DNA from: Euglena gracilis | Lineage: Eukaryota > Euglenida > Euglenophyceae > Euglenales | Length of the DNA stretch: 64,000 nucleotides | NCBI GenBank assembly: GCA_039621445.1 | Contig: CP154955.1 | Location: 58,397,804-58,461,803, forward strand | Direction of reading: 5' to 3' | Part shown: positions 20,661-28,947 of the stretch, piece after piece | Position numbering within the stretch: the stretch's first letter is position 1 | Layout of the letters: every line of letters begins with the position of its first letter | Position numbers and translations under genes: made by a program | The notes under the pieces: model-generated | What the model saw: the letters and a program-made list of their open reading frames with translations, nothing else | Databases searched by the model: none | What the model was told of the DNA's origin: nothing

Positions 20661-22600
20661 GGCATCACCTTCATCGGCTGCCTCACCTGAGAAGAGGCGA
20701 AAAGCTGGGGGCTGGGGCTCACTGGCTGGTTTATGGATACCCAGTTTTCCCTAAATTCCTAAAAATTTACCATCATGGGACGGGGTTGGGGCCGAAACCT
20801 TGCCGGGGCCATAACTTTGGCCCCATGGCCCGTTTGCCCTTGCTCTAAAAAAGTTTTCTAGGGTTTTTGGGGATGCTCTTTCCAAAAAACTGGGGGGCTG
20901 GGGCTGACTGTCAAAATTTGGTCACCCAGTTTTGGCCTAAATGCCCCGGAATGCACATTGTGGGGGGGGGTGGGGGCCGAAAACTTGCCGGGGCCATAAC
21001 TTTGGCCCCGTGGCCCGTTTGCCCTTGCTCTAAAAAAATTTTTTAGGGTTTTTGGGGGTGCTCTTTCCAAAAAACTGGGGGGCTGGGGCTGACTGTCAAA
21101 ATTTAGTCACCCAGTTTTGCCTAAATGCCCCGGAATGTACATTGTGGGGGGGTGGGGGCCGAAAACTTGCCGGGGCCATAACTTTGGCCCCGTGGCCCGT
21201 TTGCCCTTGCTCTAAAAAAAGTTTCTAGGGTTTTTGGGGGTGCTCTTTCCAAAAAAACTGGGGGGCTGGGGCTGACTGTCAAAATTTGGTCACCCAGTTT
21301 TGCCTAAATGCCCCGGAATGTACATTGTGGGGGGGGGGGGGGGGGGGGCCGAAAACTTGCCGGAGCCATAACTTTGGCCCCGTGGCCCGTTTGCCCTTGC
21401 TCTAAAAAAATTTTCTAGGGTTTTTGGGGGTGCTCTTTCCAGAAAACTGGGGGGCTGGGGCTGACTGTCAAAATTTGGTCACCCAGTTTTGGCCTAAATG
21501 CCCCGGAATGCACATTGTGGGGGGGGGGGGGGCCGAAAACTTGCCGGGGCCATAACTTTGGCCCCGTGGCCCGTTTGCCCTTGCTCTAAAAAAATTTTTT
21601 AGGGTTTTTGGGGGTGCTCTTTCCAAAAAACTGGGGGGCTGGGGCTGACTGTCAAAATTTGGTCACCCAGTTTTGCCTAAATGCCCCGGAATGTACATTG
21701 TGGGGGGGTGGGTGCCGAAAACTTGCCGGGGCCATAACTTTGGCCCCGTGGCCCGTTTGCCCTTGCTCTAAAAAATTTTTCTAGGGTTTTTGGGGGTGCT
21801 CTTTCCAGAAAACTGGGGGGCTGGGGCTGACTGGCAAAATTTGGTCGCCCAGTTTTGCCTAAATGCCCCGGAATGCACATTGTGGGGGGGGTGGGGGCCG
21901 AAAACTTGCCGGGGCCATAACTTTGGCCCCGTGGCCCGTTTGCCCTTGCTCTAAAAAATTTTTCTAGGGTTTTTGGGGGTGCTCTTTCCAGAAAACTGGG
22001 GGGCTGGGGCTGACTGTCAAAATTTGGTCACCCAGTTTTGGCCTAAATGCCCCGGAATGCACATTGTGGGGGGGGGGGGTGGGGGCCGAAAACTTGCCGG
22101 GGCCATAACTTTGGCCCCGTGGCCCGTTTGCCCTTGCTCTAAAAAAATTTTTTAGGGTTTTTGGGGGTGCTCTTTCCAAAAAACTGGGGGGCTGGGGCTG
22201 ACTGTCAAAATTTGGTCACCCAGTTTTGCCTAAATGCCCCGGAATGTACATTGTGGGGGGGTGGGTGCCGAAAACTTGCCGGGGCCATAACTTTGGCCCC
22301 GTGGCCCGTTTGCCCTTGCTCTAAAAAATTTTTCTAGGGTTTTTGGGGGTGCTCTTTCCAGAAAACTGGGGGGCTGGGGCTGACTGGCAAAATTTGGTCG
22401 CCCAGTTTTGCCTAAATGCCCCGGAATGCACATTGTGGGGGGGGTGGGGGCCGAAAACTTGCCGGGGCCATAACTTTGGCCCCGTGGCCCGTTTGCCCTT
22501 GCTCTAAAAAAATTTTTTAGGGTTTTTGGGGGTGCTCTTTCCAAAAAACTGGGGGGCTGGGGCTGACTGTCCAACTTTGGTCACCCAGTTTTTGAGGTGG
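20661..22600 (+). repeat. Satellite A array 4
   Basis: Begins after a diverged half unit (20705-20790). About ten units, with starts near 20949, 21137, 21318, 21507, 21690, 21871, 22057, 22243 and 22424. Some pairs of adjacent units are repeated as a block (21690-22057 resembles 22243-22590), indicating recent block duplication. Confidence 0.95.
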
Positions 22601-22735
22601 GTTGCATACCAAAGGCTGTAGTCCATGTCCGGGCGGAAGGCGATCTTCTCGGTGAATCTTGAATGGGAATTTGGTTTGACGATGAGGTCCTTCGTGGTGA
22701 CCTCCTCGGAGACTCGGGTGTTTCATGACTTTTCC
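22588..22735 (-). other. Exon-like fragment at satellite edge
   Basis: Minus-strand frame of about 45 codons, normal composition: EEVTTKDLIVKPNSH, then FTEKIAFRPDMDYSLWYATH. It runs straight into satellite A at its downstream side. No family recognised. Confidence 0.35.
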
Positions 22736-23105
22736 CTGAGCGAAACGCCTTCTCCTTCTCCTTCCGAGGCATTGGTCCCTGAACACCAAACGAAAGCGAG
22801 ATACGGAATTTTCAAGTCCCTTCCACACCACTCATTCCTTCGTTTCTTGATCGTCTAAATTCCGCACCAATCTCTTGATCTTTTCATGTCTTGATCAACG
22901 CATCGATCGTTTCAGATCAAACACCTGAACACGGAACAAAATAACAAAATAACAGAAGGGAAGGCTCCAGAGGAAATTTAGAGAGGAGAGAATGGCTGAA
23001 TCACAAATGGCAACGCACGTGGTTTAAACCCAAGAAACCCCAAAGGGTATCAAATTAAGCATCCCCAGCGAATCGCGCTCCTCAGTCGGCTGAATCCGAA
23101 CCCCT
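22736..23105. other. Unique sequence, nothing recognised
   Basis: About 370 bp with short ORFs only and no repeat structure seen. Confidence 0.5.
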
Positions 23106-23315
23106 TTCTCGAGCCATTCCGAAAAGCACGATTTCTCAATCCCATTTCTGCATGCACGGTCTCACGGCGCATTCAAACAACATCCGGGCATCCCGTCGCA
23201 CTGCGAGTTGGTGCACAAAAGCACCCCTACGGCGGAAATCGCGTCCGCATTCGCCGAAAGCGCGACGGAATCTGTCGGCATGGCTCGGGTTATTAGTAGG
23301 GAGACAATTGAAAGC
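23106..23315 (+). repeat. Dispersed repeat R1, copy 4 (3' truncated)
   Basis: Contains GCACGGTCTCACGGCG, CACCCCTACGGCGGAAATCG, CATTCGCCGAAAGCGCGACG and GGTTATTAGTAGGGAGACAA. It stops just before the GGCCCGTGC palindrome present in the other copies. Confidence 0.8.
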
Positions 23316-23320
23316 CCCTG

Positions 23321-24664
23321 GTGGGGTCAAGTATCCAAGTCAAGAGTTCAATTGCCATTGAGAGTCACCCACAAGTCCTGCTGGTGCAGGCAGAAGCAGT
23401 CCTGAAGTCCTGCTGGTGCAGGCAGAAGCAGCCTTGCAGTCCTGGTGGTGCAGGCAGAGGAACTCCTGGTGGTGCAACACAAGAAGTCCTGCTGGTGCAG
23501 GCAGAAGCTGGTACTGGTGTACTGCTGCAGCTGGACATGCTGTCGTCAGTGGCGTACTGGGCTGCTCAGCCCTGGTGGCAACTTATGGGCATGCAAAGGC
23601 CCCCTTATCTGGGCCTGCAAAGGCCCCCTCATCTGGGCCTGCAAAGGCCCCCCCATCTGGGCCTGCAAAGGCCCCCTCATCTGGGCCTGCAAAGGCCCCC
23701 CCATCTGGGCCTGCAAAGGCCCCTCATCATGGGCCTGCAAAGGCCCCCCATCTGCCAACCATTAAGTGCCACTTTCAGCTCCAGTGTCTTCCTTTCTGTG
23801 TTATGCATTGCATCCCAAACTTCATTTTGCAGCAGTTTTGACTTGACATTGAAAAACATTCTGCCACCCCAACCCCTCAGTGACACATTTTGCAGCAGTT
23901 TTGACTTGACAGTGAAAAACATTGTGCCACCCCAACCCCTCAGTGACACCGTTTTACCCCATCCTGCAAAGTCACTGGGCCTGCAAAGGCCCCCCTGTGA
24001 CACCATTTTGGTCTGTTGCACCATTTTGCCCCAGTGGCCTGCAAAGGCCCTGGGCCTGCAAAGGCCCCCCTCCAACACCAACATTTGTTGTCCGTTTCCA
24101 TTTGTCACCTGGGACACTTTTGCATTCTTCTTCCTTTTGTGTGCACTTGCTCACCTGACAATGGAAAAACTTCTGCACTCATTTCAAGTTGCAGCATCCA
24201 CACCCCCACCCACCAACCCACCAGGCACCCAAAACCCCCATGGTCCCAAGCTGGTTCTGCTGACATGGAGCCCCAAAACTGTCAGATACTGTTCCCCTGT
24301 TTCCCCAAAACCCACTCTGCAGTTTTCGGAACCAAAAAGTGCTCTGCAAACCCATGGTTCCATTTTGCTCAAAACTGCCAGGCCCAATTTGCTGAAAGCC
24401 GCCAAAGCGACACAGAAAGTCAAAGCCTCTGTTTCCCCAAAAGCTGCCAGGCACACTTTCCTCCACGCAACCGAAATAACCCCAGAGCCCCAACCCCCCA
24501 TTTCCTGCAGACCCCCGGAACTGGAGTTTCAAAGGGAAAGGGGGGCGTTTGGCCGGACCAACCTAGCCGGCTGGCAGACCAACCTGGCCGGCTGGCAGAC
24601 CAACCTAGCCGACCAACATGCCGGCTGTCCAGCCGTCCGTCCAGATGAAAGCCATTGTCGCTAG
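23321..24664 (+). CDS. Doubtful 447-codon low-complexity ORF
   Basis: The frame stays open because the tandem repeats inside are multiples of three: ~28-bp CTGCTGGTGCAGGCAGAAGC units (23375-23510), seven 24-bp GGGCCTGCAAAGGCCCCC units (23595-23755, giving LGLQRPPH) and a 63-bp duplication (23823-23948). The first in-frame codon is not ATG. The C-terminal third is less repetitive but Pro/Thr/Lys-rich with no domain. I see no family match. A repeat-driven chance ORF is more likely than a gene. Confidence 0.2.
   Translation: MGSSIQVKSSIAIESHPQVLLVQAEAVLKSCWCRQKQPCSPGGAGRGTPGGATQEVLLVQAEAGTGVLLQLDMLSSVAYWAAQPWWQLMGMQRPPYLGLQRPPHLGLQRPPHLGLQRPPHLGLQRPPHLGLQRPLIMGLQRPPICQPLSATFSSSVFLSVLCIASQTSFCSSFDLTLKNILPPQPLSDTFCSSFDLTVKNIVPPQPLSDTVLPHPAKSLGLQRPPCDTILVCCTILPQWPAKALGLQRPPSNTNICCPFPFVTWDTFAFFFLLCALAHLTMEKLLHSFQVAASTPPPTNPPGTQNPHGPKLVLLTWSPKTVRYCSPVSPKPTLQFSEPKSALQTHGSILLKTARPNLLKAAKATQKVKASVSPKAARHTFLHATEITPEPQPPISCRPPELEFQRERGAFGRTNLAGWQTNLAGWQTNLADQHAGCPAVRPDESHCR
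23370..24075 (+). repeat. Local tandem repeats (28, 24 and 63 bp)
   Basis: Three families side by side: GTCCTGCTGGTGCAGGCAGA (four copies), GGGCCTGCAAAGGCCCCC (seven adjacent, then further copies near 23975 and 24050) and a 63-bp direct duplication beginning TTTTGCAGCAGTTTTGACTT. Confidence 0.9.
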
Positions 24665-24680
24665 CCGCCCGGCCATCCAG
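24560..24680 (+). repeat. Left copy of a ~90-bp direct repeat
   Basis: GACCAACCTAGCCG, CCAGCCGTCCGTCCAGATGA and CTAGCC blocks recur in the same order at 26185-26268, 1.6 kb away. The repeat also contains a local triplication of GCCGGCTGGCAGACCAACCT. Confidence 0.75.
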
Positions 24681-25427
24681 ACCAAACAATGTGTACGCCG
24701 CACGAACTCATGGCTTGAGCAGGAATTAGTGTTTTCGTACTGGGGAGGCCGATTCACCGGACGACAAACACGTACTTATCTCGGACGACGGAACAATTCT
24801 GCGCCGCCGTTTGGCCGCAGTGGGGAAGCGGATGTGTCCTATCCGCCCCCCAGTCCCGCAGGGTTCCCCACCGGGAAAAAGCGGCAGAACACTAACTCGA
24901 AGGGTGGTGTGTTCAATTTTTTGCGGAAGCCTGATTTGATCATTCACCCAACGTGCGCCCAAGGCCTGCAAAAAAAAAAACCTAAAGAAATCCAGCCTGA
25001 AAAGGAAAAGGTTTTGTTTCAGTTTCCTCCAAAAATACAAATAAAAACACAAAAAGAACAACCTGATGTTTCGAAACCAACGTTTGATGAAAATGCGAAG
25101 TTGAACTGTGAGGCATTAAATGTGCAACATGTTGATGAAAAAACGATCCTTGAAAAAAAGTTGGGATTTTGGCCAGAAAAAAATTTGAAAACACAGACAC
25201 ACATTTGCAGAACACAAACAATGCAGCAGAAAAAAAAAACGGGCGCCATGTTACGAGAGAATTACAGTGCAGCAGTTACAAACAACTTTTTCACCTGCCT
25301 TCCTTGTCCGTCATTAGAATCCAGCTGCTTCTCTGTTCTTCAGTTTCTGTCAATTCACCTGAAAAATGCATTCAAACACACAATTGCAATTGCAACAATG
25401 CACACAGTCAATGTGTGTCAATTGTGA
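24618..25427 (+). CDS. Uncharacterised 269-codon ORF
   Basis: Starts at an ATG inside the left direct repeat. The middle is Lys/Pro/Gln-rich (KKPKEIQPEKEKVLFQFPPK) with no predicted membrane segment or recognised domain; the last 40 residues look random. It lies just upstream of the tRNA-like gene and the retrotransposon, but there is no evidence that they are linked. Low-complexity A-runs weaken the case. Function unknown. Confidence 0.3.
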   Translation: MPAVQPSVQMKAIVASRPAIQTKQCVRRTNSWLEQELVFSYWGGRFTGRQTRTYLGRRNNSAPPFGRSGEADVSYPPPSPAGFPTGKKRQNTNSKGGVFNFLRKPDLIIHPTCAQGLQKKKPKEIQPEKEKVLFQFPPKIQIKTQKEQPDVSKPTFDENAKLNCEALNVQHVDEKTILEKKLGFWPEKNLKTQTHICRTQTMQQKKKTGAMLRENYSAAVTNNFFTCLPCPSLESSCFSVLQFLSIHLKNAFKHTIAIATMHTVNVCQL

Positions 25428-26040
25428 TAACTGTGATGTGAGATGTTGGCCATGAATGATGGTGCAAAAAATTCCCAAAAAAAACAGGAAAACATGAACA
25501 GGTTTTGACAGAAGGTTGCATTGAAAAACCATGTGATGCCACAGATGCATGCCAACAGTTGATGCAACAGCCACAAATTTTTCATTTAAATTTATTTTCA
25601 CAGACAAACAGTGGAAAGGGTCAACACAGCCGACTTTCACTGGAAAAAATGAGCAATTCAGCGGAACAAGCGAAAGGGATCATACCTTCAACTGTGAAGT
25701 TGTCATCATAAATCTGGTCCAGACAGCAAAATCCCAAAGTCTTCAAATTCGCCCAATATGAACCGTCTGGTTGGTTGAACTTTGATCTGGATGGGGAAAG
25801 AACAGTTCGTTGGTAATGCAATGGCATTAAATTTGATCCTAATTTGGTGTCCGCGAACTTCGAATTCAAGGCGGCCAAAGGACAAAACGCTGTGCCACTG
25901 GTGGGTGGATTCGGTTCGCTCCACCACTGCACATCTAATCGTGTGTCCTGAAGAAAAAAAAATGCCTCAGAATGCGATGGATGAAAAAAAAGGAAAGGCT
26001 CGGCACTTTTTACATGGCTCTTATTTTCAGTTTCATTCAT
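25428..26040. other. AT-rich spacer with R3 motif
   Basis: About 600 bp without a convincing gene. It contains R3 copy 4 in reverse orientation (25888-25930). Confidence 0.5.
25888..25930 (-). repeat. Short interspersed motif R3, reverse copy
   Basis: GCTGTGCCACTGGTGGGTGG followed by ATTCGGTTCGCTCCACCAC is the reverse complement of the R3 block at 871, 31710 and 32661, with a few substitutions. Confidence 0.7.
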
Positions 26041-26041
26041 C

Positions 26042-26113
26042 GGTCTTATAGTGCAGTGGTCAGCACGTGGGATTATGGTTCCCACAATCTCGGTTCGAAC
26101 CCGGGTAAGATCT
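26042..26113 (+). tRNA. His-type tRNA-like gene, anticodon ATG
   Basis: A full 72-nt cloverleaf can be drawn. The acceptor GGTCTTA pairs with TAAGATC (one G-T). D stem GTGC/GCAC. Anticodon stem TGGGA/TCCCA with loop TTATGGT. Variable region CAAT. T stem CTCGG/CCGGG (one T-G) with loop TTCGAAC. Discriminator T. The A box (TAGTGCAGTGG) and B box (GTTCGAACC) match the Pol III consensus, and a seven-T terminator follows. The anticodon would be ATG, reading His CAU. Eukaryotic His tRNAs normally use GTG and carry an extra 5' G, so this is either a mutated or pseudo tRNA, a tRNA-derived SINE head, or an unusual A34 tRNA. No CCA is encoded. Confidence 0.8.
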
Positions 26114-26114
26114 C

Positions 26115-26121
26115 TTTTTTT
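26115..26121 (+). terminator. Pol III T-run terminator
   Basis: Seven T residues begin two bases after the tRNA-like discriminator base, the expected place for RNA polymerase III termination. Confidence 0.7.
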
Positions 26122-26184
26122 GTTGTTCTGTTTGTTCGTCTCGTCCTTGCAAGCCCGGTAGGAAAAGCCGAGATGTTTCGCGAT

Positions 26185-26304
26185 TTTGAGACCAACCTAG
26201 CCGTCCGTCCGTCCAGACCAAAATGCTGTCCAGCCGTCCGTCCAGATGAAAGGAATTTTCTCTAGCCATCCGTCCGTCCGTCCGTCCGTCCGTCCGTCCG
26301 TCCT
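26185..26304 (+). repeat. Right copy of direct repeat and (CCGT)n microsatellite
   Basis: Repeats the GACCAACCTAGCCG and CCAGCCGTCCGTCCAGATGA blocks of 24575-24660, then expands into ~10 CCGT units (26264-26302). The retrotransposon coding region starts ~35 bp downstream. Confidence 0.8.
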
Positions 26305-26335
26305 CACGCCCCCAAGGGATAGCTGGCCCAAACGC

Positions 26336-27116
26336 ATGCCCACCAAGAAGCGCCAAAAACCCAGCACTTGCACCGGTCACCACCGTCGCTTGGGGCGCGG
26401 GGAAGGAATTTTGTCCTGTGGTGACATTCAGCCAAACCCAGGCCCCGCAGTACCCCCACAGACTGAAATTGACTTCAGCGAGGACCCGGCAAGGGCTGTC
26501 GGCTTCTTGATGGCAACTACCTCGGTCCCACCCACCCTTGCCCCACTCTTGGAAACCTCTTCGCAAGATGGCCGGAATCTACAACAGCTCCTTCTGGACC
26601 TCATTGGGAGTGACCCAGCTCAGAGCGAACAACCTTTGAACTCTGCCTCGGCCCCATTGCCACACAGCGTCGCAATGAACATTGATGCCGCATCCCACCC
26701 CCTCTCAGGACCATGCCCTGACCTTCATCCAACTTGGGAAGAAATTGCCCACGATCGCCGTGGGTCAATCAGCCTTATCCCTCGCGGGGCCATCCAAGCA
26801 GTGGCCGAGGTCTATTGCACACTCTTGCGCCGCCTGAACGAACAAAGCACCTGGGAAGCCATGCACGCCCTTTGGTGCTTCCCAAAGGCAGTGCTGGCAC
26901 CCTTTGGCCGTGGTGGGCGCGGTCACTGGGCACGGCTTGGCCGCATCCTGCAGGCTCGTTCACGACAATACCTAAACCGCCCAACGCTTGAGAGTTGGAA
27001 GGACACTTCTCCTCCGGTGGAAGCAACTTACGCACGAAAGAGACCACGTACTAGACTGGCTGCCTCGAAAGAGGAAGAAGTAACAAAAGAGGATTTTGTC
27101 TCCAGACTAGAACGAC
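26336..27116 (+). pseudogene. Retrotransposon ORF, segment 1: 2A-like peptide and N-terminal region
   Basis: ATG at 26336 fits best: the codons upstream are just the CCGT microsatellite. Residues 2-20 are basic (PTKKRQKPST). Residues ~20-37 read GRGEGILSCGDIQPNPGP, a near match to class 1 2A peptides (consensus D-V/I-E-x-N-P-G-P), with Q in place of the usual E. Family knowledge: 2A causes the ribosome to skip the Gly-Pro bond and has been found at the N-terminus of several non-LTR retrotransposons. Inference: a 36-residue leader would be released. The rest has an Asp/Glu-rich stretch and a region rich in LLRRLNEQSTWEAMHALW, typical of the poorly conserved area before the RT. The frame is cut at 27117 by a hAT-like MITE. 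Confidence 0.85.
26390..26446 (+). other. 2A-like ribosome-skipping motif
   Basis: Encodes LGRGEGILSCGDIQPNPGP. The GDIQPNPGP part spans 26420-26446, and skipping would occur between the Gly at 26441-26443 and the Pro at 26444-26446. The GRG and CGD spacing resembles the Thosea asigna type 2A. The Q at the E position may lower activity, so function is unproven. Confidence 0.75.
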
Positions 27117-27967
27117 CAGGGTTGGATGGTTAATCGAAAAACGGTTAATCGCTTGTGACCCCCCCAGTTAATCGATCGTTTGTGGGGGGGACAATTAACC
27201 ATGGTTAATCAAAAAACGGTTAATCGCTTGTGGCCCCCCCAGTTAATCGACTTTTTTTTGGCGGAAATCAAACATGTCTTGGGTTTGGGAACATTTCTCT
27301 ACCCTTTGGGGACTTACCACGCCCCCCCACATAAGACCCCCCCCCTTGGCCGCCAAAGGCCGGGCCTGGGGGGTCTGGGCCCCCCCCGTAGGATTTTGGC
27401 TCCCGAGGGGGGGTCTGAGATGGGGGGGGGGGGCATGGCAAACACTGGGTGGGGATGGACCCCGTTGTGTGTGGTAATTGAAGTTCCCTTTTGGAAAAGA
27501 GGCACTTTTCAACTGCAACACCCAACATAACCCTTCGGAGGAGGGGTGGTAATTGTCATCAGATAAAGAAGCTGTGACCCCAGTTATTTGCGCAATCGCC
27601 ATAGTGATTGCTCCGTTGATGCGCTCGTGTTTGTGCAAATGAATTTACGCCCACTTGGCTATCTGACCCATTAGACAGGCAACGGAGATCCGTGTGGTTT
27701 TCATTTTTTTTTGGTTTGTTTGGCTCATGATCCATCCAATGAATGAGAGTCCGAGCTCTTGTTTGGGGATGATGTTTTCAAGCACCAATTTGGCAAGGTG
27801 TACAACACTACTCAAGGGTGGGGACACTTTGATTTTTTGTGGTGGTTAATCGAAATTAATCGAGGGAAAGGCACAGTTAATCGAAAATTGGTTAATCGCT
27901 TGTTGACCCCCAGTTAACCATGGTTAATCGCTTGACCCCAAAAGTAACGGTTAATTGCCCAACCCTG
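27117..27967. mobile_element. hAT-like MITE (851 bp) inside the retrotransposon
   Basis: Ends are CAGGGTTGGATGGTTAATCG and CGGTTAATTGCCCAACCCTG, an inverted repeat typical of hAT termini (CAGGG). The flanks duplicate GAACGAC (27110-27116 and 27968-27974), seven bases or a decayed eight. Subterminal GGTTAATCG words repeat in both halves. No transposase frame is present. Removing the element and one duplicate rejoins the RT frame (…LER, then LVGRGAVSKACN). It carries a nested C-run MITE (27317-27438). Confidence 0.87.
27317..27438. mobile_element. C-run MITE, ATAAGACC subfamily, nested
   Basis: TA (27315-27316), then CCACGCCCCCCCACATAAGA, C-runs, the subfamily core GGATTTTGGCTCCCGAGG, then GGGTCTGAGATGGGGG and GGCATGG followed by CA (decayed TA). 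The same core and ends appear at 33.76-33.85 and 48.88-48.97 kb. Confidence 0.8.
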
Positions 27968-28525
27968 GAACGACTGGTCGGCAGGGGTGCTGTATCCAAA
28001 GCGTGCAACCTGTTGACTTCCGATGGTGTTCAAGATCCCGACAACCCCTTGGTACGTGAACGCCTCCGGCAATTGCATCCACATGAACCGCCTCCTGGAC
28101 TTGGCCCAACGACCATGAGACGTTCGCTACCAGCTGCCACTTCTGAGGAAGACATGCAACAACGCCGGACAATAGTGCGAAAGGCAGTCTTCAGCTTTGG
28201 CCCAGAATCTTCCCCAGGCCCCTCTGGCTTGAGGCCCGACCACCTTCGGTGTTTGATGGGGCATGATGCAGGTTGCCACGCAGATGACCTTTTGGACGAA
28301 CTCACGACCTTCTGTTATCGCACCATTGGCAATGGTTTGCCAAAAGGACCTGCGGCAATCATGGCAGCAGCCAGACTGACAGCTTTGCGAAAAGTGAAAG
28401 CAGCCAAAAACACCGATGATTTCGGCAACCAACGCCCACCTGCTCCAGAAGAAGAGGGAACCAGGCCCATAGCAGCGGGCGAATGCCTACGTCGGCTGGT
28501 AGGAAAAGTGATCATGAGACAGGAA
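27968..28525 (+). pseudogene. Retrotransposon ORF, segment 2: start of reverse transcriptase
   Basis: Contains LVGRGAVSKACNLLTSDG, then SSPGPSGLRPDHLRCLMG, the conserved block at the start of the RT domain in REL-type elements, and ARLTALRKVKAAKN with GTRPIAAGECLRRLVGKVIM, the fingers region including the RPIA/G motif. The frame ends at a second MITE whose 8-bp target duplication (GACAGGAA) starts at 28518. No catalytic residues lie in this segment. Confidence 0.88.
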
Positions 28526-28947
28526 CATAGTGGGCATTTTTTTTGTTTTTTTTTATAAAAAAAAAACAAAACAACGTGTTTTTTTAAAAAAAACACTAAA
28601 AAAAACATCAAAAAAAACAAAAGGGAAATTTCATTGAGAAAACTCGTTATGAAACACCCAAACCATATTTTGAATCCTACTCAGTTCAAAAAGTGCCAAA
28701 AATGGTCGAAAACATCCAAAAAAAAGCAGAAGAATGCAATTTTATTACTTTTTCCATTTTTTATGGGAGGTAGTTTTTGGCAAAACTGACCCAGAAGTTG
28801 CCAAAAATGACCGAAAATACGCATTCAAAAATTTTTCTTTGCAAAACCTAGTGGGCGTTTTTTTTTGTTTTTTTTTAAAAAAAACATTGTTAGAAATAAA
28901 AAAAAACAAAAAAAACAACGTCAAAAAAAACAGGCGTGCCCACTATG
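28526..28947. mobile_element. hAT-like MITE (422 bp) with exact 8-bp TSD
   Basis: Ends are CATAGTGGGCA and TGCCCACTATG. GACAGGAA is duplicated exactly on both sides (28518-28525, 28948-28955). Each end has long T/A runs (TTTTTTTTGTTTTTTTTTA). Size, end sequence and A/T-run structure match the 427-bp element at 39246-39672, so they form one family. Removing it and one duplicate restores the RT frame. No coding capacity. Confidence 0.92.

Noticed and set aside
24560-26268. LTR retrotransposon
   Set aside because: The direct repeats are short and imperfect, lack TG...CA ends, and no gag/pol, primer-binding site or polypurine tract was seen.
26246-26335. Translation start upstream of 26336
   Set aside because: The upstream codons are the CCGT microsatellite and direct repeat (SVRPSVRPSV); the ATG at 26336 gives a sensible basic leader before the 2A motif.
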